Below are positions 1 through 6,576 of a stretch of 11,001 nt of DNA, one piece after another. The stretch is from Micrococcales bacterium UBA7472 (GTDB lineage: Bacteria > Actinomycetota > Actinomycetes > Actinomycetales > Microbacteriaceae). Position 1 is the first letter of the stretch. Every line of letters starts with the position of its first letter. A program made the position numbers and the translations under genes. The notes under the pieces are model-generated. The model saw only the letters and a list, made by a program, of their open reading frames with translations, made no database searches and had not been told where the DNA came from. Location of the stretch: NCBI GenBank assembly GCA_002478545.1, contig DLOY01000076.1:1-11001 (forward strand). The letters are read 5' to 3'.

Positions 1-245
1 CCAATCAACTCGATGACAATGTCCGCGCTCAGAATCAAGCCCTCGGCATCGGTCGTGAAGAGTTCGGACGGCACACCCGGTCTCTCTTGGTGAGCATCAC
101 GAACCAAAATGCCCGCAATCTCAAACTCGGCACCTACGCGCTGAGCAAGCTCCTGCTTGTTTTCAATCATCAAGCGAGCGACGTTCGCTCCAACCGAGCC
201 CGCACCCAAAAGTGCTACTCGGATTGCTCGGTATGCGGTTTGCAT
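1..245 (-). CDS. hom: Homoserine dehydrogenase, N-terminal part (cut by the left window edge)
   Basis: Homoserine dehydrogenase reduces aspartate semialdehyde to homoserine with NAD(P)H, the branch point towards threonine and methionine. About 81 N-terminal codons are visible. After the start MQTAYRAIR comes a Rossmann beta-strand and glycine-rich loop (VALLGAGSVG, about residues 10-19), an alpha helix, a second strand ending in ILVRD, and the segment ADIVIELI that precedes the conserved glycine pair in this family. The ATG overlaps the lysA stop in TAATG, with GGGGA five to six bases upstream, so translational coupling to lysA is likely. The order argS-lysA-hom is common in actinobacteria, where thrB or thrC usually follow. 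Those genes would lie left of the window. Confidence 0.9.
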   Translation of the reverse strand, partial: MQTAYRAIRVALLGAGSVGANVARLMIENKQELAQRVGAEFEIAGILVRDAHQERPGVPSELFTTDAEGLILSADIVIELI

Positions 246-1648
246 TAGTTCCCCGTACCTTCCGAAAGACCTGCATCCCGGGCAAGCAGATCTTGCTCGG
301 TCTCGGCCTTGATCAAAACCTTTGTGCTGCCACTTTTGACCGCCACAACAGCGGGCCTGGTCAAGAAGTTGTAATTAGACGATAGCGAGAAACAGTAGGC
401 GCCGGTAGCGGGCACCGCCAGCAAGTCATTCACCGCAACATCGCTTGGCAGATAGTCGTGACGCACCACGATGTCGCCGGACTCACAGTGCTTACCCACC
501 ACGCGGGCCAGGGCCGGGGTGGCATTTGAAGTTCTTGACGCAATCGCAACCGAATACTCAGCCTCGTAAAGCGCGGGCCTAGCGTTATCGCTCATGCCAC
601 CGTCGACACTCACATACTTTCTGGTGGCCGCCGCTCCAGCATCTGAGACCTGAACATCCTTAATTGTGCCTACCGAGTAGAGCGTGATTCCGGCCGGACC
701 AGCGATGGTTCGGCCTGGCTCAAAGGCAAGTTTTGGAATCTCGATTCCGAGCTGCTGGCACTTATTGGCCACCGCAGAGCTGATGCGCTCGGCCATTTCA
801 GCAATTGGCATCGGTCTATCGGCACCGGTGTAGCTAATGCCAAAACCGCCACCCAGATTCAGTTCTGGGACATCGCCACCCTGCAAAAGTTCGGCATGCA
901 AGTCCAGCAATCTCTCGGCAGCGGCAATGAATCCATCCACCACAAAGATTTGAGAACCGATGTGTGAGTGCAGCCCCAGGAACTTGAGGTGCGAGTGCGA
1001 GCGAATCTTGGCAACCAAGTCTGGGACATCAGAGATCGCAATTCCGAACTTCTGATCCTCGCGCGCGGTTGCAAGGTATTCGTGGGTGTGAGCGTGAACA
1101 CCCGAGTTCACCCGCAATCTAACGGCCTGGGTCTTGCCCTGGGCGGTAGCAACCGAAGCAATACGCTCAATCTCTAGCTCTGAGTCGATAACTATGGCAC
1201 CGACATTGGCTGCAATTGCGCGACCAATCTCAACCAAGGACTTGTTGTTTCCGTGTAGGCCAATTCGCTCGCCTGGCATGCCCGCAGCAAGAGCAACAGC
1301 TAGCTCCCCGCCTGTGGAGACGTCAATCGAAAGGCCAGCTTGCTCAACCCAGCGAACCACATCTGAGGTAAGCAGTGCCTTGGATGCGTAATAAAGCTTG
1401 GCGCTGGTGCCGTGGCGCTGAGCGGCATCAGAAAAAGCGCGCTTGGTTTGCATCAACCTAGCTTCAAAGTCTTCTTGGTCAACCACGTAAAGCGGTGAAC
1501 CGTGACGTCGAATGAGTTCTCGAACTCCAACGCCACCAATTTCCAACTCACCCTGATTGTTGCGCTTTGCGGTGCGCGGCCAGATCTTTGGGTCAAGCGC
1601 ATTCAAATCGCGCTCTTCTAGCCACTTTGGAGCCAATGGATTTTTCAT
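245..1648 (-). CDS. lysA: Diaminopimelate decarboxylase
   Basis: LysA decarboxylates meso-diaminopimelate to L-lysine with pyridoxal phosphate, the last step of lysine synthesis. The 467-residue protein has the fold III alanine-racemase-like barrel. The PLP lysine is K90 in YYASKALLTS. HSHIGSQ (about 228-233) and GGGFG (266-270) contact substrate and cofactor phosphate, and EPGR (310-313) follows. The C-terminal beta domain carries the active-site cysteine C388 in GKHCESGDIV and Y418 in TGAYC. I chose the ATG two bases after the argS stop. A GTG one codon upstream (first base 1651, overlapping the argS TAG) sits better from GGAG (8 bases against 11) and would add one residue. The reading frame stays open further upstream, but that N-terminus would lie in the argS 3' end and does not resemble LysA. 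The gene is probably translated together with argS and hom. Confidence 0.95.
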   Translation of the reverse strand: MKNPLAPKWLEERDLNALDPKIWPRTAKRNNQGELEIGGVGVRELIRRHGSPLYVVDQEDFEARLMQTKRAFSDAAQRHGTSAKLYYASKALLTSDVVRWVEQAGLSIDVSTGGELAVALAAGMPGERIGLHGNNKSLVEIGRAIAANVGAIVIDSELEIERIASVATAQGKTQAVRLRVNSGVHAHTHEYLATAREDQKFGIAISDVPDLVAKIRSHSHLKFLGLHSHIGSQIFVVDGFIAAAERLLDLHAELLQGGDVPELNLGGGFGISYTGADRPMPIAEMAERISSAVANKCQQLGIEIPKLAFEPGRTIAGPAGITLYSVGTIKDVQVSDAGAAATRKYVSVDGGMSDNARPALYEAEYSVAIASRTSNATPALARVVGKHCESGDIVVRHDYLPSDVAVNDLLAVPATGAYCFSLSSNYNFLTRPAVVAVKSGSTKVLIKAETEQDLLARDAGLSEGTGN

Positions 1649-1650
1649 CA

Positions 1651-3306
1651 CTACATCCGCTCCGGGGCCGAAACGCCCACAAGGTTTAGTCCGTTGGCTA
1701 GCACAACTGATGCTGCATCGTTGAGCCACAGCCTTGTGCGGTGCACAGACTCTACTGGCTTGTCCCCGAGCGGAGTAACCCTGCAGTTGTCGTACCAGCG
1801 GTGATAACTTCCTGCCACCTCTTCGAGGTAGCGAGCTACGCGATGCGGCTCTCTGAAGTTGGCAGCCTGAAGCACGACTCTTGGGAATTCACTTAGCTTT
1901 GCCAAAAGCTCCGATTCGCTCTCGTGAGAGAGCAGTTCTGGTACAAACTCCGAACGATCAACACCCAAGGATGCGGCGTTTTTGGCAACCTGCTTGGTCC
2001 TAGCATGCGCATACTGCACATAAAACACCGGGTTGTCATTGGTCTTCTTGCTAATCAACTCGAGGTCAATGTCCAAGGTTGAGTTGATTGAAGATCTGGT
2101 CAATGAGTAACGTGCGGCATCCACACCAACCATCTCAACCAGGTCTTCCATGGTGACGACAGTTCCGGCGCGCTTGGACATGCGAACTGGCTCACCGGCT
2201 CGGACCAGATTCACGAGCTGACCAATCAAAATCTCCATGTGAACACCAGGGGTGTCACCAAAAGCAGCGCACAAGGCCATCATCCTCGGCACATATCCGT
2301 GGTGGTCGGCACCCAGCATGTAGATGCACCGATCAAATCCGCGACCGCGCTTATTTTGGTAATAGGCAATATCTCCAGCGATGTAGGCAGCATCGCCATC
2401 GGATTTGATGATGACACGGTCGCGGTCATCACCAAAGGTGGTAGAGCGCAACCAGGTTGCCCCCTCTGCCTCAAAGATGTGCCCCTGCTCTCGAAGAGCA
2501 GCCACCGACTTGGCCACCTGACCAGACTCGTAGAGCGAGTTCTCGTGGAAATAGACATCGAAGTCCACACCGAATTCATGGAGCGACTGACGAATCTGCT
2601 CGAACATCAGCTCAACACCGGTAGCTCTGAATACTTCTTGTGCATCGGCATCAGGTAGCGAGAGGGTGTCAGGCCGAAGAGCTAGCACCTGCTGCGCGAT
2701 CTCCTCGATGTACTGACCGGCGTAACCATCCTCTGGTGCAGGCTCGCCCTTAGCCCTTGCAAGTAAAGACCTGGCGAAGCGGTCAATTTGGGCACCGTGA
2801 TCGTTGAAGTAGTACTCCCGAGTTACCTCAGCACCCACTGCCTCCAAAACTCTCGCGAGTGAATCGCCAACAGCCGCCCACCGGGTTCCGCCCAGGTGAA
2901 TTGGGCCAGTTGGGTTGGCAGAGACAAACTCGAGGTTCAGCTTCACACCGGCTAGCTCGGAGCTTTTTCCATAGCTCTCGCCGGCTTCGACAATTTGAAG
3001 CGCTAACTGAGCTGCCGCCGAGTCAGAAACGAAGATGTTCAAAAAGCCAGGGCCAGCGACCTCGACCTTTTCCACTCCATCGACTCCCCGTAGCTCAGCT
3101 GCAAGTGCCTCAGCAAAATCGCGAGGTTTCATCTGCGCCTTGGACGCATACTGCATCGCCACGTTGGATGCCCAGTCGCCATGATCGCGATTCTTAGGGC
3201 GTTCGATGACCACCTCTGATGGCACCTCAAATGGGGGCAATTTTCCAGACGCAACTAGCGAGCCAAGTGCTTGCACAATGGCCAAGGAAAGTTGTTCTGG
3301 GGTCAC
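1651..3306 (-). CDS. argS: Arginyl-tRNA synthetase
   Basis: A class I aminoacyl-tRNA synthetase that charges tRNA-Arg in the cytoplasm; the 551-residue length is normal. An N-terminal Add-1-like domain (about 1-100) is followed by the catalytic core. The HIGH-type signature is HLGG at 137-140 within SANPTGPIHLGGTR, the variant common in actinobacteria. The KMSK-type loop is MSKRAG (376-381), and GADHHGYVPR (332-341) is typical of ArgS. The C-terminal DALR anticodon-binding helical domain spans about 425-551. The start is GTG, with AGGA five bases upstream. An ATG two bases further upstream is out of frame and stops at once. The gene heads the argS-lysA-hom operon. A tRNA-Arg gene lies 1.8 kb away on the other strand, separated from argS by the GH13 gene. 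Confidence 0.97.
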   Translation of the reverse strand: MTPEQLSLAIVQALGSLVASGKLPPFEVPSEVVIERPKNRDHGDWASNVAMQYASKAQMKPRDFAEALAAELRGVDGVEKVEVAGPGFLNIFVSDSAAAQLALQIVEAGESYGKSSELAGVKLNLEFVSANPTGPIHLGGTRWAAVGDSLARVLEAVGAEVTREYYFNDHGAQIDRFARSLLARAKGEPAPEDGYAGQYIEEIAQQVLALRPDTLSLPDADAQEVFRATGVELMFEQIRQSLHEFGVDFDVYFHENSLYESGQVAKSVAALREQGHIFEAEGATWLRSTTFGDDRDRVIIKSDGDAAYIAGDIAYYQNKRGRGFDRCIYMLGADHHGYVPRMMALCAAFGDTPGVHMEILIGQLVNLVRAGEPVRMSKRAGTVVTMEDLVEMVGVDAARYSLTRSSINSTLDIDLELISKKTNDNPVFYVQYAHARTKQVAKNAASLGVDRSEFVPELLSHESESELLAKLSEFPRVVLQAANFREPHRVARYLEEVAGSYHRWYDNCRVTPLGDKPVESVHRTRLWLNDAASVVLANGLNLVGVSAPERM

Positions 3307-3315
3307 ATTTGTCCT

Positions 3316-3341
3316 AAAAACGACGTGGCCGCCGCTGGCCA
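3316..3341 (-). terminator. Weak terminator-like hairpin between the GH13 gene and argS
   Basis: On the minus strand a short GC-rich stem, TGGCC/GGCCA with a six-base loop (3326-3341), is followed after five bases by TTTTT (3320-3316), just ahead of the argS ribosome binding site. It could partly terminate or attenuate transcription coming from the GH13 gene. The stem is only five pairs and the T-run does not follow it directly, so read-through into argS is quite possible. The rest of the 70-base gap is AT-rich near the GH13 stop (a TATTAT at 3359-3354 could serve as a -10, but I see no matching -35). Confidence 0.3.
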
Positions 3342-3376
3342 GTTATTCCCTAAATAATAGTCCGAAAAGCCCAGAT

Positions 3377-5029
3377 TTAGCGCTTGAGCCAGGCCGTAGC
3401 CGGACCAGAGAGCTTGCCGCCTGAGACCACACCGGAGTGCAGCAACAGATCACCTTGAGGCAACTCAACCTCATGCTGGGTGAAATTCGTAAAGCACAAC
3501 CAACCGTTTGGTCGCTCAAAGAGCAGCGTGCCGCTAGCGGATTCTTGCCAGCTGAGCTGCTCCTCGGTAATCAACTTCGCCCTAAGTGCCAAAGCCTCGC
3601 GGTAGAGATTCAAGGTCGAGTTCGGGTCAGCGTCTTGAACACTAGCTGCATATTTTGCATACCAGCTCGGTTGCGGAAGGTGGGATCCCCCAGGTCCAAA
3701 ACCAAATGAGGTTCCAGTTGGCTCCCAAGGCAGTGGCACACGGCAACCGTCACGCGACTTGAGCTTGCCCTCACCCCGGAACCACTGCGGGTCTTGCATT
3801 TGATCGGATGGAATATCTGTCACATCTGGCAAACCGAGTTCTTCACCTTGGTAGAGGTAGGTGGAGCCAGGCAGTGCCAGAATCAATAGGGTTGCGGCCT
3901 GTGCCCTGGCTAGTCCCAGTTCAAGATCAAGGTCGTTGTCCATTCGGTGCTCGACATACCACTTATTCTCAGAACCAAAGCCATCTGCACTCTCTCCGTA
4001 GCCTGGAATAACCATGCGGGTCGCGTGCCTGATCACATCGTGGTTCGAAAGGACCCACGTAGACGAAGATCCGGTTGAGGCTGAAAACTCGAGATTTGAT
4101 TCGATTATGTCGTGGTAGGCATCCGCATCAAAAGCTGCAGCCAAGAGGTCAAAGTTAAATGCCTGGCCCAGACCCTTTTCGGATGCATAGGGTGCTCGGC
4201 GATGAGGGTGAACCCATGCCTCGGCGACTGCAACCCGAGGTGGGTCGTATTGATTGAAAAGGTTCCTCCACTCGGCGTAGATTTCGTGCACATCATCTCG
4301 ATCAAAAAGCGGGTCAGTCCCGTCATCCTTCATCACCTCGAGTGAGTAGGAGCTTCGGTTCGGAAGCGGGTCAAGCTGCTTTTTCAAAGCGTGAGCAACG
4401 TCGATTCGAAAACCATCGACACCACGGTCTGACCAGAACTTGAGTGTCTTCAAAAATTCCTCGTGGACCTCTGGGTTGTCCCAGTTGAAGTCCGGCTGCT
4501 CTTTGGTGAAAAGGTGCATGTACCACTGGCCATCCTCAACCCTGGTCCAACCGTGAGGACCAAAATGACTGCTCAGATCACTCGGTGGGAGCTCAGAATT
4601 TTCTCCACGGCCATCTCGAAAAATGAAACGGTCGCGTTCCTTGGATCCCCGTCCTGCCGCAAGCGCCTCTTGGAACCATACATGCCTGTCAGAACAGTGG
4701 TTTGGGACAATGTCGACAAAGACTCGGATTTCTCTGGAATGAAGTTCCTGGACCATCACATCGAATTCCTCGAGGCTGCCAATTCTCGGATCGACATCTC
4801 GGTAGTCATCGACGTCATAACCACCATCTGCCAGAGCAGACGGGTAAAAGGGGCTGAGCCATACGGCATTTACACCGAGGGTCTTTAGGTAATCGGCTTT
4901 TGAAATGATGCCCTTGAGATCACCTATGCCATCGCCATTTGAGTCGCTGAAGCTTCGAGGGTAGATCTGATAGACAACAGCCTGTCGCCACCAATCCTTT
5001 GGACCTCTCAAGAATTTGAAATCTGACAT
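3377..5029 (-). CDS. GH13 alpha-glucosidase (oligo-glucosidase type), cytoplasmic
   Basis: An alpha-amylase-superfamily exo-acting glucosidase, expected to release glucose from the non-reducing end of imported maltose- or isomaltose-type sugars. The 550 residues hold all GH13 regions in order: VVYQIYPRSF near the N-terminus, DIVPNH (about 106-111), GFRIDVAH with nucleophile D210, VAEAW with acid/base E270, and SNHD with H330 and D331. QPDFNWDNPEV (about 178-188) is typical of alpha-glucosidases and oligo-1,6-glucosidases. A small C-terminal beta domain follows. There is no signal peptide. I chose the ATG at 5029 because GGAGG lies five bases upstream; a TTG four codons earlier is in frame but would overlap that site. 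The gene diverges from tRNA-Arg and is followed by argS on the same strand. Its function matches the AglE/F/G-like transporter further right, as AglA does in rhizobial agl clusters. The exact linkage specificity is not determined by sequence. Confidence 0.92.
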   Translation of the reverse strand: MSDFKFLRGPKDWWRQAVVYQIYPRSFSDSNGDGIGDLKGIISKADYLKTLGVNAVWLSPFYPSALADGGYDVDDYRDVDPRIGSLEEFDVMVQELHSREIRVFVDIVPNHCSDRHVWFQEALAAGRGSKERDRFIFRDGRGENSELPPSDLSSHFGPHGWTRVEDGQWYMHLFTKEQPDFNWDNPEVHEEFLKTLKFWSDRGVDGFRIDVAHALKKQLDPLPNRSSYSLEVMKDDGTDPLFDRDDVHEIYAEWRNLFNQYDPPRVAVAEAWVHPHRRAPYASEKGLGQAFNFDLLAAAFDADAYHDIIESNLEFSASTGSSSTWVLSNHDVIRHATRMVIPGYGESADGFGSENKWYVEHRMDNDLDLELGLARAQAATLLILALPGSTYLYQGEELGLPDVTDIPSDQMQDPQWFRGEGKLKSRDGCRVPLPWEPTGTSFGFGPGGSHLPQPSWYAKYAASVQDADPNSTLNLYREALALRAKLITEEQLSWQESASGTLLFERPNGWLCFTNFTQHEVELPQGDLLLHSGVVSGGKLSGPATAWLKR

Positions 5030-5052
5030 CAAGACCTCCAAGCTTCACCCTG

Positions 5053-5058
5053 AGTCTA
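5053..5058 (-). promoter_or_regulatory. Possible -10 element for the GH13 gene
   Basis: TAGACT on the minus strand fits the TANNNT form of actinobacterial -10 elements and would place transcription start about 15-20 bases before the GH13 ATG, leaving GGAGG in a short leader. No convincing -35 hexamer lies 16-18 bases upstream. The same seven bases, CTAGACT, occur ahead of the GH1 gene on the other strand. Confidence 0.3.
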
Positions 5059-5073
5059 GTGAAATCACGATGT

Positions 5074-5079
5074 TAGGCT
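5074..5079 (+). promoter_or_regulatory. Possible -10 element for tRNA-Arg
   Basis: TAGGCT fits TANNNT and would start transcription a few bases before the mature tRNA at 5092. The -35 region (near 5050-5056, CTGAGT) is a poor match to TTGACA. It lies back to back with the possible GH13 promoter, inside the 62 bases between the GH13 start and the tRNA. Confidence 0.3.
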
Positions 5080-5091
5080 TAGGACCCTTGA

Positions 5092-5163
5092 GCCCCCATA
5101 GCTCAGGGGATAGAGCACCGCTCTCCGGAGGCGGGTGCGCAGGTTCGAATCCTGCTGGGGGCG
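5092..5163 (+). tRNA. tRNA-Arg (anticodon CCG)
   Basis: A full 72-base cloverleaf folds by hand. The acceptor stem is GCCCCCA with TGGGGGC. The D stem is GCTC/GAGC. The anticodon stem CCGCT/GGCGG ends in a G.U pair. The anticodon loop CTCCGGA has anticodon CCG at 5125-5127, which reads the arginine codon CGG. A four-base variable loop follows, then T arm GCAGG-TTCGAAT-CCTGC and discriminator G at 5163. The 3' CCA is not encoded. No terminator is visible between the tRNA and the GH1 gene 27 bases downstream. Confidence 0.97.
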
Positions 5164-5178
5164 CGCATTCTTCACCTC

Positions 5179-5184
5179 TAGACT
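5179..5184 (+). promoter_or_regulatory. Possible -10 element of a leaderless GH1 transcript
   Basis: TAGACT (TANNNT) ends six bases before the GH1 ATG at 5191. This is the spacing seen in leaderless actinobacterial promoters, where the first transcribed base is the start codon. The GH1 gene has no purine-rich Shine-Dalgarno sequence in the 25 bases before its ATG, which fits. The -35 region would fall in the 3' end of the tRNA and does not match TTGACA. Confidence 0.45.
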
Positions 5185-5190
5185 TCAAAC

Positions 5191-6570
5191 ATGACCACAA
5201 CGTTTGAAGCTGCACCGCTTGCTAGAAGACTCCCCCAAGGTTTCGTGCTTGGAGCTGCAACCGCGTCCTGGCAAATCGAGGGCGACAGTGCCGGGCGAGG
5301 CAGATCAATTTGGGATGACTTTGCTGACGTTACGGGCAATATCAAAGACGGCACAAAAGCTGACCCGGCATGCGATCACGTTAACCGTCTTGAATCGGAC
5401 CTAGACCTGCTTGAATCACTGGGCCTCGACGCTTATCGTTTTTCTGTTTCCTGGCCACGTGTCATGCCAGGCGCAAAGACTCCATCCGAAAAGGGACTCG
5501 CCTTCTACGACCGCCTGATTGATGGCCTATTGGAGCGCGACATCAAACCGGCACTGACGCTGTATCACTGGGACTTGCCGAGTGAGCTTCAGGCCATTGG
5601 TGGCTGGACGAACTCAGAAATCCACAAGTACTTTGCTGACTACGCGGCGCTTCTCGGAGAGAAATTCTCAGATCGCGTGGAGCGTTGGGCAACGTTGAAT
5701 GAGCCATGGGTTTCGGCATTCTTGGGCTACGCAACCAAAATTCACGCCCCGGGACTTGGCGATCCAGCCGCCGGCCTTCAAGCTGCATACCGCCTGATGA
5801 CCGCACATGCCAGCGGAGCAGCCGCGCTGCGTGCAGCCGGTGCGAAGAACGTTGGCACGGTGCTGAACCTGACCACAGCAATTTCCGATGACCCGGCAGT
5901 CGACCACATTGCTGACTATGTCGACCTCCTGCAAAACCGATTCTGGCTTGATCTGCTAGCTGGTCGCGGAATCGATCCACTGCTAATTGAGAGAACCAAA
6001 CAGTTCACTGATTGGTCGTTTGTCTCGGATGAGCAGTTGACCCAAATTTCCAAGCCAATCGATTGGCTCGGCATCAATTACTACACACCCTTCCGCGTAG
6101 TTCCAGCGAGCACTGAGGGCGGAGCTTGGGCCGTTGGCCAGGACTTCTCACTCTTCCCAGGTACACCAGCGGGGGCACAAATGGCTCCTAGGGAGCCAAG
6201 AACAGACATGGGTTGGGAGATTCACCCTCAGTCAATGACCACAACCCTGCAGCAGACTTATGCACGCCTACCCGGTGTTCCGCTCTACATCACGGAGAAC
6301 GGTGGCGCCTTCCCAGACAAGTTGGTTGATGGCAAGGTGGACGATCAAGATCGCATCTCCTACTACCACAGCCACATCTCAGCCGTGGCTGATGCTATCG
6401 ATGCTGGGGTTGATGTACGCGGTTACTTCGCTTGGTCGCTGATGGACAACATCGAGTGGGCCGAGGGCCTCACCAAGCGCTTTGGCATCGTTCACGTTGA
6501 CTACGACACCATGCAAAGAACGCCAAAGGCCAGCGCGGAGTTTCTATCCGCACTGGCCAAGGCAAGGTAA
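5191..6570 (+). CDS. GH1 beta-glucosidase, cytoplasmic
   Basis: A glycoside hydrolase family 1 retaining enzyme, expected to cleave beta-glucosides such as cellobiose, or beta-galactosides, after import. The 459-residue (beta/alpha)8 barrel is of normal length. Sugar-site residues Q28 (SWQIEG), H126 (YHWDLP), N170 and W415/E422/W423 (GYFAWSLMDNIEWAEG) are present. The acid/base is E171 in TLNEPW and the nucleophile E369 in YITENGG. All key residues are intact and there is no signal peptide. The start is fixed by an in-frame TAG at 5179 upstream and by the conserved LPQGFVLGAATASWQIEG just inside. There is no ribosome binding site. It converges on the sugar permease gene with only 6 bases between stop codons, and its last codons contain a hairpin that fits a terminator for the opposite strand. 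Confidence 0.95.
   Translation: MTTTFEAAPLARRLPQGFVLGAATASWQIEGDSAGRGRSIWDDFADVTGNIKDGTKADPACDHVNRLESDLDLLESLGLDAYRFSVSWPRVMPGAKTPSEKGLAFYDRLIDGLLERDIKPALTLYHWDLPSELQAIGGWTNSEIHKYFADYAALLGEKFSDRVERWATLNEPWVSAFLGYATKIHAPGLGDPAAGLQAAYRLMTAHASGAAALRAAGAKNVGTVLNLTTAISDDPAVDHIADYVDLLQNRFWLDLLAGRGIDPLLIERTKQFTDWSFVSDEQLTQISKPIDWLGINYYTPFRVVPASTEGGAWAVGQDFSLFPGTPAGAQMAPREPRTDMGWEIHPQSMTTTLQQTYARLPGVPLYITENGGAFPDKLVDGKVDDQDRISYYHSHISAVADAIDAGVDVRGYFAWSLMDNIEWAEGLTKRFGIVHVDYDTMQRTPKASAEFLSALAKAR
6528..6558 (-). terminator. Hairpin terminator of the sugar ABC operon, embedded in the GH1 3' end
   Basis: GGCCAG-C-GCGGA, a 7-base loop, then TCCGC-A-CTGGCC forms a 12-step stem. On the plus strand the interior pair is a C.A mismatch, whereas on the minus strand it is a U.G wobble, so the minus-strand RNA pairs without interruption. 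The stem begins 18 bases after the permease stop codon and is followed on the minus strand by TTTGGCGTTCTTT, a modest T-rich tail. This is the normal place for an intrinsic terminator of the ABC operon, although it lies within GH1 coding sequence. The weak T-tract is common for actinobacterial terminators. Confidence 0.55.
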
Positions 6571-6576
6571 AAAGTT

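Noticed and set aside
1649..1729. Longer N-terminus for LysA beginning upstream at 1729
   Set aside because: The extra 27 residues lie entirely in the argS 3' end, have no LysA-like features, and include a cysteine- and arginine-rich stretch typical of an off-frame reading. The ATG at 1648 or GTG at 1651 fits the family and the operon spacing.
2239..2658. 139-codon open frame on the plus strand opposite argS
   Set aside because: It is fully antisense to a well-supported argS, has no ribosome site or recognisable domain, and is explained by the codon composition of the opposite strand.
3365..3385. LacI-type operator resemblance (CAAGCGCTAA) at the GH13 stop codon
   Set aside because: Only about six of ten consensus positions match and it overlaps coding sequence at the 3' end of GH13, so chance is the simplest explanation.
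4463..4888. 141-codon open frame on the plus strand opposite the GH13 gene
   Set aside because: It is fully antisense to GH13 catalytic-region codons, with no family resemblance and no promoter or ribosome site.
5053..5075. GTGA/TCAC inverted repeat upstream of GH13 as a CRP-type site
   Set aside because: Arms are only four bases with a two-base gap and lack the TGTGA-N6-TCACA spacing.
5092..5200. tRNA-Arg as an attachment site of an integrated element
   Set aside because: No integrase gene and no second copy of the tRNA 3' end is visible elsewhere in the window; the idea remains open only for sequence outside it.
5543..5980. 145-codon open frame on the minus strand opposite GH1
   Set aside because: It is antisense to the conserved GH1 barrel and rich in Arg, Ser and Pro as expected for a shadow frame; no support for a real gene.
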